A DNA stretch of 64,000 bases from CBDEVH01 sp965243565 (lineage in GTDB: Bacteria; Pseudomonadota; Gammaproteobacteria; Tethybacterales; Persebacteraceae), in assembly GCA_965243565.1 (NCBI GenBank), contig OZ251571.1:1550001-1614000 (forward strand), given 5' to 3'. Under the pieces are notes generated by a model. The model saw nothing but the letters and a program-made list of their open reading frames with translations, was not told where the DNA came from and did no database searches. Each line of letters starts with the position of its first letter. The stretch's first letter is position 1. Below are positions 9,888 through 18,463 of the stretch, in pieces. A program made the position numbers and the translations under genes.

Positions 9888-10454
9888 TTGAAACCAAATA
9901 ATGAAAATATAGCCGATTTTATTCACTGGCTATTTGAAAAAAGAGGCGCAGAAGCCTATTTGGGTGAACAAGTTACCATGGCAGAACACATGCTACAAGC
10001 CGCCTATTTTGCCGAACAAGACGGTGCCGACGAAGCGTTAATCGTTGCTGCATTATTGCACGATGTTGGGCATTTTACGGGCGAGTTTGGTGATGATTAT
10101 ATTGAACAAGGTATTGATAATTTACACGAAGATGCCGGTGGCAAAGTATTAGAACCGTTTTTTCCAAAAACAATCACCGAGCCGATTCGCTTACATGTTG
10201 CAGCAAAAAAATATTTGTGTGCCACCAATACAGCGTATTACAACACCTTATCGGAAGCCTCAAAAAAAACCCTACAGCTACAAGGCGGTGCCATGACGAC
10301 CGAAGAGCAACGTGAATTTGAAAGCAACTTACATTTTAGCAATGCGGTAAAAATGCGGCATTGGGACGATGCTGGAAAAGTATCAGCGTTGGCAGTGCCT
10401 GCACTTTCGCATTACCTTCCCATGATTGAGCGTGTGCGAAAATTACAAGCTTAA
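9888..10454 (+). CDS. TmpB/PhnZ-type HD-domain mixed-valent diiron oxygenase
   Basis: A 188-residue HD protein. All iron ligands I recall for PhnZ are present at almost identical positions: His34, His58, Asp59, His80, His103 and Asp161, plus the Tyr24 and Glu27 pair (YLGE) that gates the substrate site. These enzymes cleave the C-P bond of 1-hydroxyphosphonates using oxygen: PhnZ gives glycine and phosphate, TmpB gives glycine betaine and phosphate. The start is TTG at 9888, supported by AGGAGG at 9877-9882 and by the alignment of the ligands. The start lies 3 bases after the tmpA-like stop, so the two are co-translated. C-P cleavage is well supported; betaine rather than glycine as product is inferred from the partner gene. 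Confidence 0.85.
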   Translation: MKPNNENIADFIHWLFEKRGAEAYLGEQVTMAEHMLQAAYFAEQDGADEALIVAALLHDVGHFTGEFGDDYIEQGIDNLHEDAGGKVLEPFFPKTITEPIRLHVAAKKYLCATNTAYYNTLSEASKKTLQLQGGAMTTEEQREFESNLHFSNAVKMRHWDDAGKVSALAVPALSHYLPMIERVRKLQA

Positions 10455-10492
10455 TATAACGTTCTATCTTACTTATAGTAGCAAGACCACAC

Positions 10493-11347
10493 CTATTTTA
10501 TCGGGCGAGTGGCTATATACACGCCAACGGTGGTTATTGCCAAACCAACAAGGATAATAGGTGTTAATGGTTCGTTGGCAAATAACCATGCCATGATAAT
10601 TGAGACTGAAGGCACCAAAAAAAACAAGGTCGCGGTTTTACTGGCAGAGCCTGTTTTAATCAAGTACATTAATATCGTAAACGCACCTAAAGACACAGCA
10701 ATTACTTGCCACCCCATCGCTGCAATAAACGTTGGCGTAAAATTAATAACAGCATCTTCGAGTAATAGCATTGCAATACCATGAAAGACCATTGCACTTA
10801 AAGCCTGATACATATTATTTGCCACCAACGATAAATTATTGCTAATGGCTTTTTGCCATAGTGTTGCCGCTGTAATACTTAACAAAGCGATAAAAACGAT
10901 GATAGTCGGGACAAGTGGTAAGGCATTATGGGAATCAAGCCCAAGAATTAAAAACACGCCCAAAAAACCAAGTACCACACCTACCCATTGCTGTTTGCTA
11001 ACACGTTCGCCCAACACCGGACCTGCTAATACATTGGTCAATACGGGTTGCAACGTTACAATTAATGCAGACAAACCTGCCGGCATGCCTTTGGCAATGG
11101 CATAAAACACACCGCCCAAATACACCCCATGAAACAACGCACCAACAGCGGCGGCTTTGCCTATCTCGCCCCATGGTGCGGTTAGTTTTTCGCGCATGCA
11201 ACGTCCAATAATAAAAAATAAAAATGAGACAATCGCAAAACGAAAGCACAGCGATGCCAATGGCGTTGATTCTGCCACAATAAATTTACTGGTAATAAAT
11301 GCCGAAGACCAGAGTAAAACAAAAACCAATGGGAAAGCCGCTCGCAT
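10493..11347 (-). CDS. EamA/DMT-family transporter
   Basis: About 284 residues, very hydrophobic, with the two repeated EamA halves of roughly five helices each (first half around LLWSSAFITSKFI, second around KAISNNLSLVANNMYQAL). The family exports or imports small metabolites; the substrate cannot be read from sequence. The ATG at 11347 is chosen over one at 11380 because it sits 3 bases after the stop of the TauE-like gene and starts directly in the first helix. It is thus the second gene of a TauE-EamA operon. Confidence 0.85.
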   Translation of the reverse strand: MRAAFPLVFVLLWSSAFITSKFIVAESTPLASLCFRFAIVSFLFFIIGRCMREKLTAPWGEIGKAAAVGALFHGVYLGGVFYAIAKGMPAGLSALIVTLQPVLTNVLAGPVLGERVSKQQWVGVVLGFLGVFLILGLDSHNALPLVPTIIVFIALLSITAATLWQKAISNNLSLVANNMYQALSAMVFHGIAMLLLEDAVINFTPTFIAAMGWQVIAVSLGAFTILMYLIKTGSASKTATLFFLVPSVSIIMAWLFANEPLTPIILVGLAITTVGVYIATRPIK

Positions 11348-11349
11348 GA

Positions 11350-12108
11350 TTAAAGCAATGCCTTGATAAAACCAATACAACTAACCACCAACAAACCATA
11401 GCCAAGTGCTTTTTGTGTTAAGCGTTCATCGGTTGCTAATTTTTTATGCAGCTGTAACCCCAGCCACTGCCCTATGACTGCCGCCGGCAATAAAGCCAAT
11501 GCCAAGTGCCATTGTAAAGGCACATCCAACGCAACAAACGAAACCAGTTTAAACACCACTAAAACAAACCACACCGCAAACAAAGTAGCACGCAATTGTT
11601 GAAAACTCACTTGACTGACAAACACCGGTACCATTAACGGCGCACCACCCAACATCGTCCCGGACAAATAACCGCCCAACGTTAACATCGATCTATTTTG
11701 CCATACGTTGTTGGCACGAAACTTTACACCCATCACCCAACAAACACCATAAAACGTGGTCAGACTATAGGCAATAACCACCAATACCGTAATAGGCAAG
11801 TTTAGCAAGCCCATAATACCGACTATTTTGGCGGGTAGTATCCACTTTGCAGACCGAAAAAAATACCGCCAATCGACATTGTGGATAGTCGTGCATAAAG
11901 TATAAAAAGAAAATAGCAACAAGTGAATCCCTATCACTGGCAACCACAGCGTTAAGCGAGTATCAACAATAAGCAACAACGGCAATGCCAAAATTGCACC
12001 ACCAAAACCCAAGCCCGACCGCACAAAACCCGACCATACAAACACAGCAAAAACCGCAATCCACTCAACATTGGTAAATTCTGGCAAATAACTATAAAAA
12101 TCACTCAT
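11350..12108 (-). CDS. TauE/SafE (TSUP) family membrane transporter
   Basis: A 252-residue polytopic membrane protein of the sulfite-exporter family, with the family's two similar halves (N-terminal WSGFVRSGLGFGGAILALP, mid-protein GGYLSGTMLGGAPLMVPVF). Members move sulfite, sulfonates or other organic anions; the substrate here is unknown. A broken paralogue lies at 13005-13753 on the same strand beyond marC, so the gene has been duplicated. The EamA gene follows without a gap. Confidence 0.88.
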   Translation of the reverse strand: MSDFYSYLPEFTNVEWIAVFAVFVWSGFVRSGLGFGGAILALPLLLIVDTRLTLWLPVIGIHLLLFSFYTLCTTIHNVDWRYFFRSAKWILPAKIVGIMGLLNLPITVLVVIAYSLTTFYGVCWVMGVKFRANNVWQNRSMLTLGGYLSGTMLGGAPLMVPVFVSQVSFQQLRATLFAVWFVLVVFKLVSFVALDVPLQWHLALALLPAAVIGQWLGLQLHKKLATDERLTQKALGYGLLVVSCIGFIKALL

Positions 12109-12233
12109 ATACTTGTAAATTCACATAAAAAATCAAAACAATCAAGCTCTCGAACAGCTGGTTTAATCAAGCTCTATTCTACTAATCAGCCTACGCATAA
12201 CACGAGAAAATAACACAAAAGATTAAATTTTGT

Positions 12234-12242
12234 TGCTATAAT
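12234..12242 (+). promoter_or_regulatory. Extended -10 promoter for the marC-like gene
   Basis: TGC followed by TATAAT at 12237-12242. Transcription would start near 12249, leaving a leader of about 135 bases before the MarC ATG. The leader has an imperfect inverted repeat (AACAACATTGTTGTT near 12317) and GACCTCC shortly before the gene, but no riboswitch I can recognise. The rest of the 276-base divergent gap is AT-rich and featureless. Confidence 0.45.
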
Positions 12243-12384
12243 GCGTGATTCTTGATAGGGCATTTTTTCACATTGCAAAGACAGTGCTCTTTTAAATTAA
12301 AACGATGGTAAGTAAACAACATTGTTGTTCACAAAACCCAAAACAAATGACCTCCTTTATTAACTGATTTTAAAAAAAATAAAA

Positions 12385-12999
12385 ATGTTTACTTCTTTAA
12401 ATTGGTTTGATATTGCCACCGCTGCCGTTACTTTATTTTTAATTATGGACCCATTGGGCAACGCCCCTATTTTTAACTCCATACTATCGAAACTGAATCC
12501 CAATCGCCAAGCAAAAATAATTGTTCGTGAATTATTAATTGCATTATTTATTTTATTTGTTTTTCTTTTAGGAGGAACCGCATTCCTACAGTTTCTTGGG
12601 CTAACGCAAGCGTCATTAAGTATCAGTGGAGGAATTATACTTTTTATTCTATCGCTAAACATGATTTTTCCAACCAAGCAAAGCGACAATGATAACTACA
12701 ACAATGACGACCCGTTAATTGTTCCGTTGGCTATTCCTTTAATTGCCGGTCCTTCAACCATTGCGATATTACTCTTACTCAGTTCTAATCAACCCGAAAA
12801 ACTCCCCGAATGGAGCGTTGCTTTGTTTTTAGCGTGGTTGGGCACAACGGTTTTTTTATTAATATCGCCCTATCTTTTACAAAAAATCGGCACACGTGGG
12901 GCAATAGCACTTGAGCGATTAATGGGCATGATTTTAATCATTATTGCCACACAAATGTTTCTCAATGGCATTCTATTGTTTATTAAAAGCCTGCCATAA
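12385..12999 (+). CDS. MarC/YhgN-family inner membrane protein
   Basis: A 204-residue protein with six predicted membrane segments. The MarC signature appears twice, once in FLIMDPLGNAPIF and once in IPLIAGPSTIA. Biochemical role of the family is unknown; MarC itself is not needed for multiple antibiotic resistance despite the name. The gene is transcribed towards the degraded TauE paralogue and sits between the two TauE-like copies. No Shine-Dalgarno sequence precedes the ATG. Confidence 0.88.
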   Translation: MFTSLNWFDIATAAVTLFLIMDPLGNAPIFNSILSKLNPNRQAKIIVRELLIALFILFVFLLGGTAFLQFLGLTQASLSISGGIILFILSLNMIFPTKQSDNDNYNNDDPLIVPLAIPLIAGPSTIAILLLLSSNQPEKLPEWSVALFLAWLGTTVFLLISPYLLQKIGTRGAIALERLMGMILIIIATQMFLNGILLFIKSLP

Positions 13000-13004
13000 C
13001 AGAA

Positions 13005-13753
13005 CTATACCAATACTTTAATCAACCCGGCGACACTCACTGCTAATAAGCCATAACCAATGGCTTTTTGTGTTATCTTTTCATCCGTTAATATTTTTTT
13101 ATGAAAAAACAGCCCGATGACATCGCCTATCACAGCAGCGGGAATAAATCAATGACATTGCCCACTGCAAAGGCACATCCAATACAATAAATGATACCAA
13201 TTTAAACCCTCCCAAAACAAACCACAAGGCAAATAAAGTCGAACGCAAACGCGTTGCTCGAACGCAAACGCGTTGCTGCGACATACTGAACAAACACTGG
13301 TACCAGCACCGGACCACCACTCAATAGTGTGCCCGATACATAACCACCAAATGCCAACATTGCCCTGTCTTGCCAAATATTTTTTGATTTAAGATTAATA
13401 CCCAATGCCCAACAAACACCATACAACGTTGTAATGGTATAAGCAATACTCACCAACACCACAACAGGCAAATTAAGCAAGCCAAAAATTCCGATTATTT
13501 TTGCCGGAATTATCCAAACTGACACCCGCAGAAAAAACCGCCAATCCACATTAAAAAATGATTTACACAATGTAATAAAAGAAAAAATAATCACATGAAT
13601 CGCAATGGCAGGCAACCACAATGTTAAATCAGGATTAATCAGCAGTAAAAACGGCAACGCCAAAACAGCACCACCAAAACCCAAGCCCGACCGTACAAAA
13701 CCAGACCACATAAACACCAAACAAACTGCCAGCCATTGCCCAAAGCCGAACAT
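13005..13753 (-). pseudogene. Frameshifted TauE/SafE-family paralogue
   Basis: The translation matches the intact TauE-like protein at 11350-12108 from end to end but changes frame twice. Frame 1 runs from the ATG at 13753 (WSGFVRSGLGFGGAVLALPF) to about 13278. A perfect 19-base tandem duplication at 13240-13277 then shifts the frame, which resumes with STLFALWFVLGGFKLVSF. A second shift near 13150 separates DVPLQWAMSLI from the conserved tail FIPAAVIGDVIG...KITQKAIGYGLL, which ends in TAG at 13005-13007. Restoring both frames would give about 249 residues, close to the paralogue's 252. The clean remaining similarity implies recent loss. Confidence 0.88.
13240..13277. repeat. 19-base perfect tandem duplication
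   Basis: Two exact copies of a 19-base unit beginning CGAACGCAAACGCG, at 13240-13258 and 13259-13277, inside the TauE paralogue. Nineteen is not a multiple of three, so the duplication causes the first frameshift. Confidence 0.95.
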
Positions 13754-13822
13754 TGGTAATTCAGAAATTATAGTAGTAATTATAGCGAGGTGCTTTCGAT
13801 TAATTTTTCGTTGGATATTTTA

Positions 13823-14785
13823 CTAACGTGGCAACGGTAGAACGCACAGCATTTCGTACAATAAATTCGCCCCTACCAAGGCGGTATTGCCACTGGTGTC
13901 ATAAGGTGGAGACACCTCAACCAAATCACCCCCCACCATATTAAGCCCAGCACAGCCTCGTATAATTTCCAAGCCCTGCATAACGGTAAGCCCACCTATT
14001 TCGACCGTTCCGGTACCGGGGGCAAAGGCAGGGTCAAGCCCATCAATGTCAAAAGTAAGATACATCGGTGCATCGCCGATTTTATCGCGAATGGTTTGCA
14101 TTAAAGGTGCCAGCGATTGATGCCAACACTGCTCGGCTTGGACAACGGTAAAACCTTGTTTGCGTCCCCATTCAAAATCATCCAATGCGTAACCCGTGCC
14201 ACGCAAGCCAATCTGAAACACTTTATCAGGAATCAACAAACCTTCTTCAACCGCCCGTCTTATCGGTGTGCCGTGTGCAATACGCTCACCAAACATTGCA
14301 TCATTGGTATCCGAATGCGCATCTACTTGTATTAATGCCACTGGTCCATGCTTTTTTTTCATCGCCTGTAAAATAGGATAAACCAACGTATGATCGCCCC
14401 CCAATGTCAGTGGTGCAACACAATATTGTAAGACATCATCGTAGTAATTTTTGATAATCTCCACCGATTTTTTTAAATCAAAACTGTTAATCGGCACATC
14501 GCCTAAATCAGCAACTTGTAGATTGGCAAATGGTGCTGCTCCCGTTGCCATATTAAAAGGGCGCAACATACAGCTTTCAGCACGAATCGCACGCGGTCCC
14601 AAACGTGTGCCAGATCGATTGGACGTACCAATATCCATAGGCACTCCCACAAAACAAGCGTTTAAACCTTTGGCTGTTGCTTGTGTTGGCAAACGCATCA
14701 TAGTTGCATGACCCGCATAACGCGGCATGTCATTGCCACCAAGAGGTTGGTTAAAAATCGGTGGTGATAAATCGTCTTTTGTCAT
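13823..14785 (-). CDS. Ureohydrolase (agmatinase/guanidinobutyrase type)
   Basis: A 320-residue manganese enzyme of the arginase family. The metal motifs are all present: GGDHTLVYP, DAHSDTND and FDIDGLDPAFAPGTGT. The enzymes split guanidino compounds into urea and an amine; agmatine and guanidinobutyrate are the usual bacterial substrates and I cannot separate them. The start at 14785 (MTKDDLSPP) is preferred to upstream ATGs that fall inside the preceding gene. The gene follows the quinone oxidoreductase by 10 bases. No urease genes are visible in the window. Confidence 0.85.
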   Translation of the reverse strand: MTKDDLSPPIFNQPLGGNDMPRYAGHATMMRLPTQATAKGLNACFVGVPMDIGTSNRSGTRLGPRAIRAESCMLRPFNMATGAAPFANLQVADLGDVPINSFDLKKSVEIIKNYYDDVLQYCVAPLTLGGDHTLVYPILQAMKKKHGPVALIQVDAHSDTNDAMFGERIAHGTPIRRAVEEGLLIPDKVFQIGLRGTGYALDDFEWGRKQGFTVVQAEQCWHQSLAPLMQTIRDKIGDAPMYLTFDIDGLDPAFAPGTGTVEIGGLTVMQGLEIIRGCAGLNMVGGDLVEVSPPYDTSGNTALVGANLLYEMLCVLPLPR

Positions 14786-14795
14786 TATCGTATCT

Positions 14796-15788
14796 CTATT
14801 CTTGATTAATCGCAACAACGACATTGCCAATAGCCTTGCCCGATTCAACAATGGCATGTGCCTGTGCCGTTTGTTCTAGCGGAAGCACTTGTGCCACTGC
14901 ATGAATTAATTGCGATTGTAATTGTGTAATTAACGCTAACACTCGCTGTCTTTCGGTTGGCGTTATGCTATAAATAAAAACCAACTGAATCGTTGTATTT
15001 TTAAACATCAACGGATAAAACGGAAGCGATGGGGTAGGCTGTGCCACTGACCCATAAGAAACAATACAAGCACCGGACTTTATAATTTTTTCGGTAATCG
15101 GTAAATTAGCACCAAACTCAACATCGATAATTGCATCGACTCCTTGCTTATCGGTAAAATCGCCAATACAGTCAACGACATCATCGCTTTTGTAGTTAAT
15201 AATACAATGCGGTTGGGCTTGGGTGACATGTGTTGCCTTTGGCTCGCTACTAATTGTGGTAATAACCTTTGCTCCTAGCAAGCGTGCCAGCTGCACCGCA
15301 TAAAAACCAACCGCACCTGCACCAGCGGTGATTAACACCGTTTTACCCTCAAGAGTCGTTGCATTCCCCATACAGCGGCTAACAGCACACGCCGCTGTCA
15401 TTAACGGCACGCCAAAACACGCACCTGCCAAAAAATCGGTGGCATCATCTAGTAACACCGCTTGTTTACTTGGTAGGGCTATGGCTTCGGCGCAAGTACC
15501 ATTGGCACGGTTAATAGCAGAATTCCACAACCATACACGTTCGCCAATGCGATCATCGGCAACGCCTTCACCCACCGCATTAATAACACCCGCTCCATCC
15601 GAATGCGGAATTTGGCAAGGAAACGGCATCGCACCACGTGCACCCATTCGCGTTTTAACATCGGAAGGGTTAACGCCCGACGCTCGTATTTGTACCAAGA
15701 CTTCACCCGCTGCAGGCTCTGGACAATCAATATCGCCGTATTGCAAAACATCACAAGCCCCTTGCTCTTTAAACCATATCGCTTTCAT
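14796..15788 (-). CDS. Zinc-independent quinone oxidoreductase (MDR family)
   Basis: A 330-residue medium-chain dehydrogenase/reductase. It has the N-terminal GroES-like fold (SGVNPSDVKTRMG) and a NADPH-binding GAGAVGFYAVQLA Rossmann motif, and lacks the cysteine lobe of zinc alcohol dehydrogenases, as expected for NADPH:quinone reductases. It is the upstream gene of a probable two-gene unit with the ureohydrolase. Its physiological electron acceptor is unknown. Confidence 0.88.
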   Translation of the reverse strand: MKAIWFKEQGACDVLQYGDIDCPEPAAGEVLVQIRASGVNPSDVKTRMGARGAMPFPCQIPHSDGAGVINAVGEGVADDRIGERVWLWNSAINRANGTCAEAIALPSKQAVLLDDATDFLAGACFGVPLMTAACAVSRCMGNATTLEGKTVLITAGAGAVGFYAVQLARLLGAKVITTISSEPKATHVTQAQPHCIINYKSDDVVDCIGDFTDKQGVDAIIDVEFGANLPITEKIIKSGACIVSYGSVAQPTPSLPFYPLMFKNTTIQLVFIYSITPTERQRVLALITQLQSQLIHAVAQVLPLEQTAQAHAIVESGKAIGNVVVAINQE

Positions 15789-15800
15789 CTTATATTCTTT

Positions 15801-16151
15801 TTATTGTCTTTTTAACAAATGTTCTGCTTTTTGTAAATCTGCTTCACCACCTTTTGTATCACCTATGGCTTTTTTAGCAATGCCTCGATTATAGTAGGCA
15901 TCTATATAATTCGAATCTAATGCTATGACTTCATCATAATCCTTTATCGCTTCAGCATAATTTTCCATCTCTACTTTAGTGGTTAGTTTAATTATAGTAT
16001 CTAAAAATTTTACGAATTTATCGTCCTTTATCATCTTGTTATCATCTTTTTTAAATTTCGTTTTATTTAACCAATAGACATACCTATCTTTATCGCCGTG
16101 CCCATCACACGCAAAAAAACAAAGCGATATGCAACTTTTTTGTAAAATCAA
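15801..16151 (-). pseudogene. Truncated FRG-TPR paralogue
   Basis: A 116-codon frame whose first residues (SLCFFACDGHGDKDRYVYWL) match the inner part of the FRG domain of the neighbouring gene (ALFFACTGSNNDEDGHIYL). After a short spacer it continues straight into one TPR motif (YAEAIKDYDEVIALDSNYIDAYYNRGIAKKAIGD, split here for length). The N-terminal half of the FRG domain and about three TPRs are missing, and the only start is a TTG in the middle of the domain. I read it as a remnant of a tandem duplication. It might still yield a small TPR protein. Confidence 0.7.
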
Positions 16152-16189
16152 ATATGCTACTGCAAAAAAATAGCACTTGTTTAATTCAA

Positions 16190-17293
16190 TTACTTGCGTT
16201 TGGGGTCATGTACTGCTATTCGTGTTACTTTTAGATTGTTATGAGCCTTGCTATAGTTTGAGTTTAATACAAGGGCATGATTAAAATCGGCTATTGCTGA
16301 TTCATAGTCCTTTAATACGGCTTTAACAATACCACGGTTGTTATAGGCAGTGGCATCTTTTTCTGCTAGTTCAATAGCTTGATTGAAATCAAGTATTGCA
16401 TCGTCATAAAGATGTAATTCGTATTCTACAACCCCACGAATATTATAAGCAGTCGTGTCATCAGGGGCTAATTCGATGGCTCTTTCGAGATATTCCAGCG
16501 CGATTTCATAATCCTTTAATTGGAGATTTTCAATGGCTTGATTTATGTAGTCGTCCCATTCTTCTAGAATAATATCGACCAGACTTTTATGTTCGTGATT
16601 TCTAATGTATCCATGTATATCGCAAAAAACACTTTCAGTGTTGATGGCATAATACCTTGCAAGATGAACTAGTATGGGGGCTTTATATTCAAAAGGAATG
16701 ACGATGTCTAGGTCTTCTTTTACATGACCTTGATCAGGGACTACAAAAATAGTTTTTTGGGAAACCATCCAATCATCTTTAACAGTGGGAGAAATACAAA
16801 GATCATGCCCATTGCCAATTTCTGATTGCTTATGGTATCTATAAAATCTATCTATTTTGCATAAATAAATATGCCCGTCTTCATCATTATTACTACCAGT
16901 ACAAGCAAAGAATAAAGCGATATTAATGTTTTTGGTAAAGTCTATAAGATTGGTTATACCACCATAATGCTGTAAATAAGTTAACGTGTTTTCGGCGGTG
17001 CTTGGAGCTGCAAAATATCTGAATAAATTATTGATTGTGTTTTTATCAACGGATTTAATCAGTTTAAATTTTTCTTCTTTTTCTTCTTTTGTAATTTTTT
17101 TATCAAAACAAAATTCATCATGAAACTGTCGATACAAAGCAGAGGACAATGGTTTATTAAATTTTTTGTTTTCACCACGGAAAATATGCTCCATATTTTT
17201 GCATTTGCTAAAAATACTCTGAAGAAATTTATAAATATCCGTGTCCGATACTTTAGTGTTGATATGTCTAATAATATCTGTTTGATAATCCAT
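16190..17293 (-). CDS. FRG domain protein with C-terminal TPR repeats
   Basis: A 367-residue protein. The N-terminal FRG domain shows its diagnostic segments in order: FRG at 38-40, LQHYGG at 107-112, DFT at 118-120 and ALFFAC at 126-131. From about residue 250 there are at least three TPR units (ALEYLERAIELAPDDTTAYN type), normally protein-interaction scaffolds. FRG proteins are widespread, frequently mobile and of unknown biochemistry; some occur near defence genes. The start is firm: AAAGGAG lies 10 bases before the ATG. The gene is more AT-rich than its metabolic neighbours, and a broken second copy follows it, both consistent with acquired DNA. Confidence 0.85.
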   Translation of the reverse strand: MDYQTDIIRHINTKVSDTDIYKFLQSIFSKCKNMEHIFRGENKKFNKPLSSALYRQFHDEFCFDKKITKEEKEEKFKLIKSVDKNTINNLFRYFAAPSTAENTLTYLQHYGGITNLIDFTKNINIALFFACTGSNNDEDGHIYLCKIDRFYRYHKQSEIGNGHDLCISPTVKDDWMVSQKTIFVVPDQGHVKEDLDIVIPFEYKAPILVHLARYYAINTESVFCDIHGYIRNHEHKSLVDIILEEWDDYINQAIENLQLKDYEIALEYLERAIELAPDDTTAYNIRGVVEYELHLYDDAILDFNQAIELAEKDATAYNNRGIVKAVLKDYESAIADFNHALVLNSNYSKAHNNLKVTRIAVHDPKRK

Positions 17294-17356
17294 GTTGATG
17301 TATCTCCTTTATAAATCTATATTATATAGAAATACCAACTTACAATACAGTATTGC

Positions 17357-18463
17357 TTATAAAACAGATTTTTGATAACGTGCGTTTTTTAACCATGTAT
17401 CACGGATGTGAATGCCCCAACCCGGGTCGGTTGGCACGCTTACTTTGCCATTAACCGCAATGGGGAGTGCATCATATACATCGTATTGCCACGGGTAATA
17501 GTCGGCTTCTTCTATGGCAAACTCAACATAGGGACCAGCATTAGACAATGCCCCCATAACATGCAGGGTAAATATCGTAACCAATGATAGGTTTGCCGCA
17601 TGGGGAGTGATGGGGATATTAACGGCTTGTGCCATGTCGGCTATTTGTAATAATCGACAAATACCACCAACATAACAAATGTCAGGTTGGGCTACGTCCA
17701 TAACATGGTCACGTAGCATATATTGCCATAGAGCGGGTTGGTTGTCTTGCTCGCCACCCGTTACATCTAATTGTAAAGCATCGGTTACTTGTTTGGTCCA
17801 GTCTGGTCGCCAATAGGGGCACGGTTCTTCAAAGTGAATAATGTTGTGTTGTTCTAGTAATTTGCCAATTTCGATGGCACGTGCTGGTGTATAGCAACTA
17901 TTGGCATCAACCAGTAAAGCAACATCGTCGCCCAATGCTTGGCGTATGGTAGGGATAATAGACTCAGTTCGTCCTTCCCATTCGTCCACATCATGCCCGC
18001 ATTCCGACCCTACCCTAAATTTAAAGGCATCATAACCGTGTTTGTCACGCAAGCGACAAAATCGCTCGGCTTCGGCTTTTGGGGTTATGTCGCGCTTCAT
18101 GCTAGAGGCATAAACACGCAAGGGGCGGGGAACACCACCCAGTAATTCACAAACGGTTTTTTGTTGTAGCTTGCCGTGTAAGTCCCACAGTGCTGTTTCA
18201 ACACCACCAATGGCACGGCATAAGTGCGAGCCGAGATACTTATGTTCGTGGGCAAATAGCTGTTCGACTAAGTCGGGGAGCGTGTCGAGTGATTCTACAT
18301 TGGCTCCCAACGCCCACGGTGCAACTTGCCGATGTAATATGGCGGCAGATATATCAGCATTATAGGTGGATACCTGCCCCCAACCTTGCGCACCAGTATT
18401 GGTGGTAATGCGTGTTAACCCAACGTCTTCAGTACAGAAGGTTTCAATAGAGCTTATTTTCAC
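17357..18463 (-). CDS. Enolase-superfamily (mandelate racemase-like) sugar-acid dehydratase
   Basis: A 368-residue enolase-superfamily protein. The catalytic barrel shows KFR (FKFRVGSE), the metal ligands DANSCYT, EEPCPYW and GGEQ, and a late His in TPHAANLS. This is the mandelate racemase subgroup, where most members dehydrate acid sugars to 2-keto-3-deoxy acids. The exact substrate is not readable. The ATG overlaps the stop of the zinc dehydrogenase by 4 bases, so the two enzymes form one operon and may act in the same pathway. Confidence 0.82.
   Translation of the reverse strand: MKISSIETFCTEDVGLTRITTNTGAQGWGQVSTYNADISAAILHRQVAPWALGANVESLDTLPDLVEQLFAHEHKYLGSHLCRAIGGVETALWDLHGKLQQKTVCELLGGVPRPLRVYASSMKRDITPKAEAERFCRLRDKHGYDAFKFRVGSECGHDVDEWEGRTESIIPTIRQALGDDVALLVDANSCYTPARAIEIGKLLEQHNIIHFEEPCPYWRPDWTKQVTDALQLDVTGGEQDNQPALWQYMLRDHVMDVAQPDICYVGGICRLLQIADMAQAVNIPITPHAANLSLVTIFTLHVMGALSNAGPYVEFAIEEADYYPWQYDVYDALPIAVNGKVSVPTDPGWGIHIRDTWLKNARYQKSVL

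Noticed and set aside
13099..13376. Separate small proteins on the minus strand at 13099-13320 and 13149-13376
   Set aside because: They are frame-shifted pieces of the broken TauE paralogue.
16190..17293. Named anti-phage system for the FRG-TPR gene
   Set aside because: No partner genes typical of a described system are adjacent; only a broken paralogue is.
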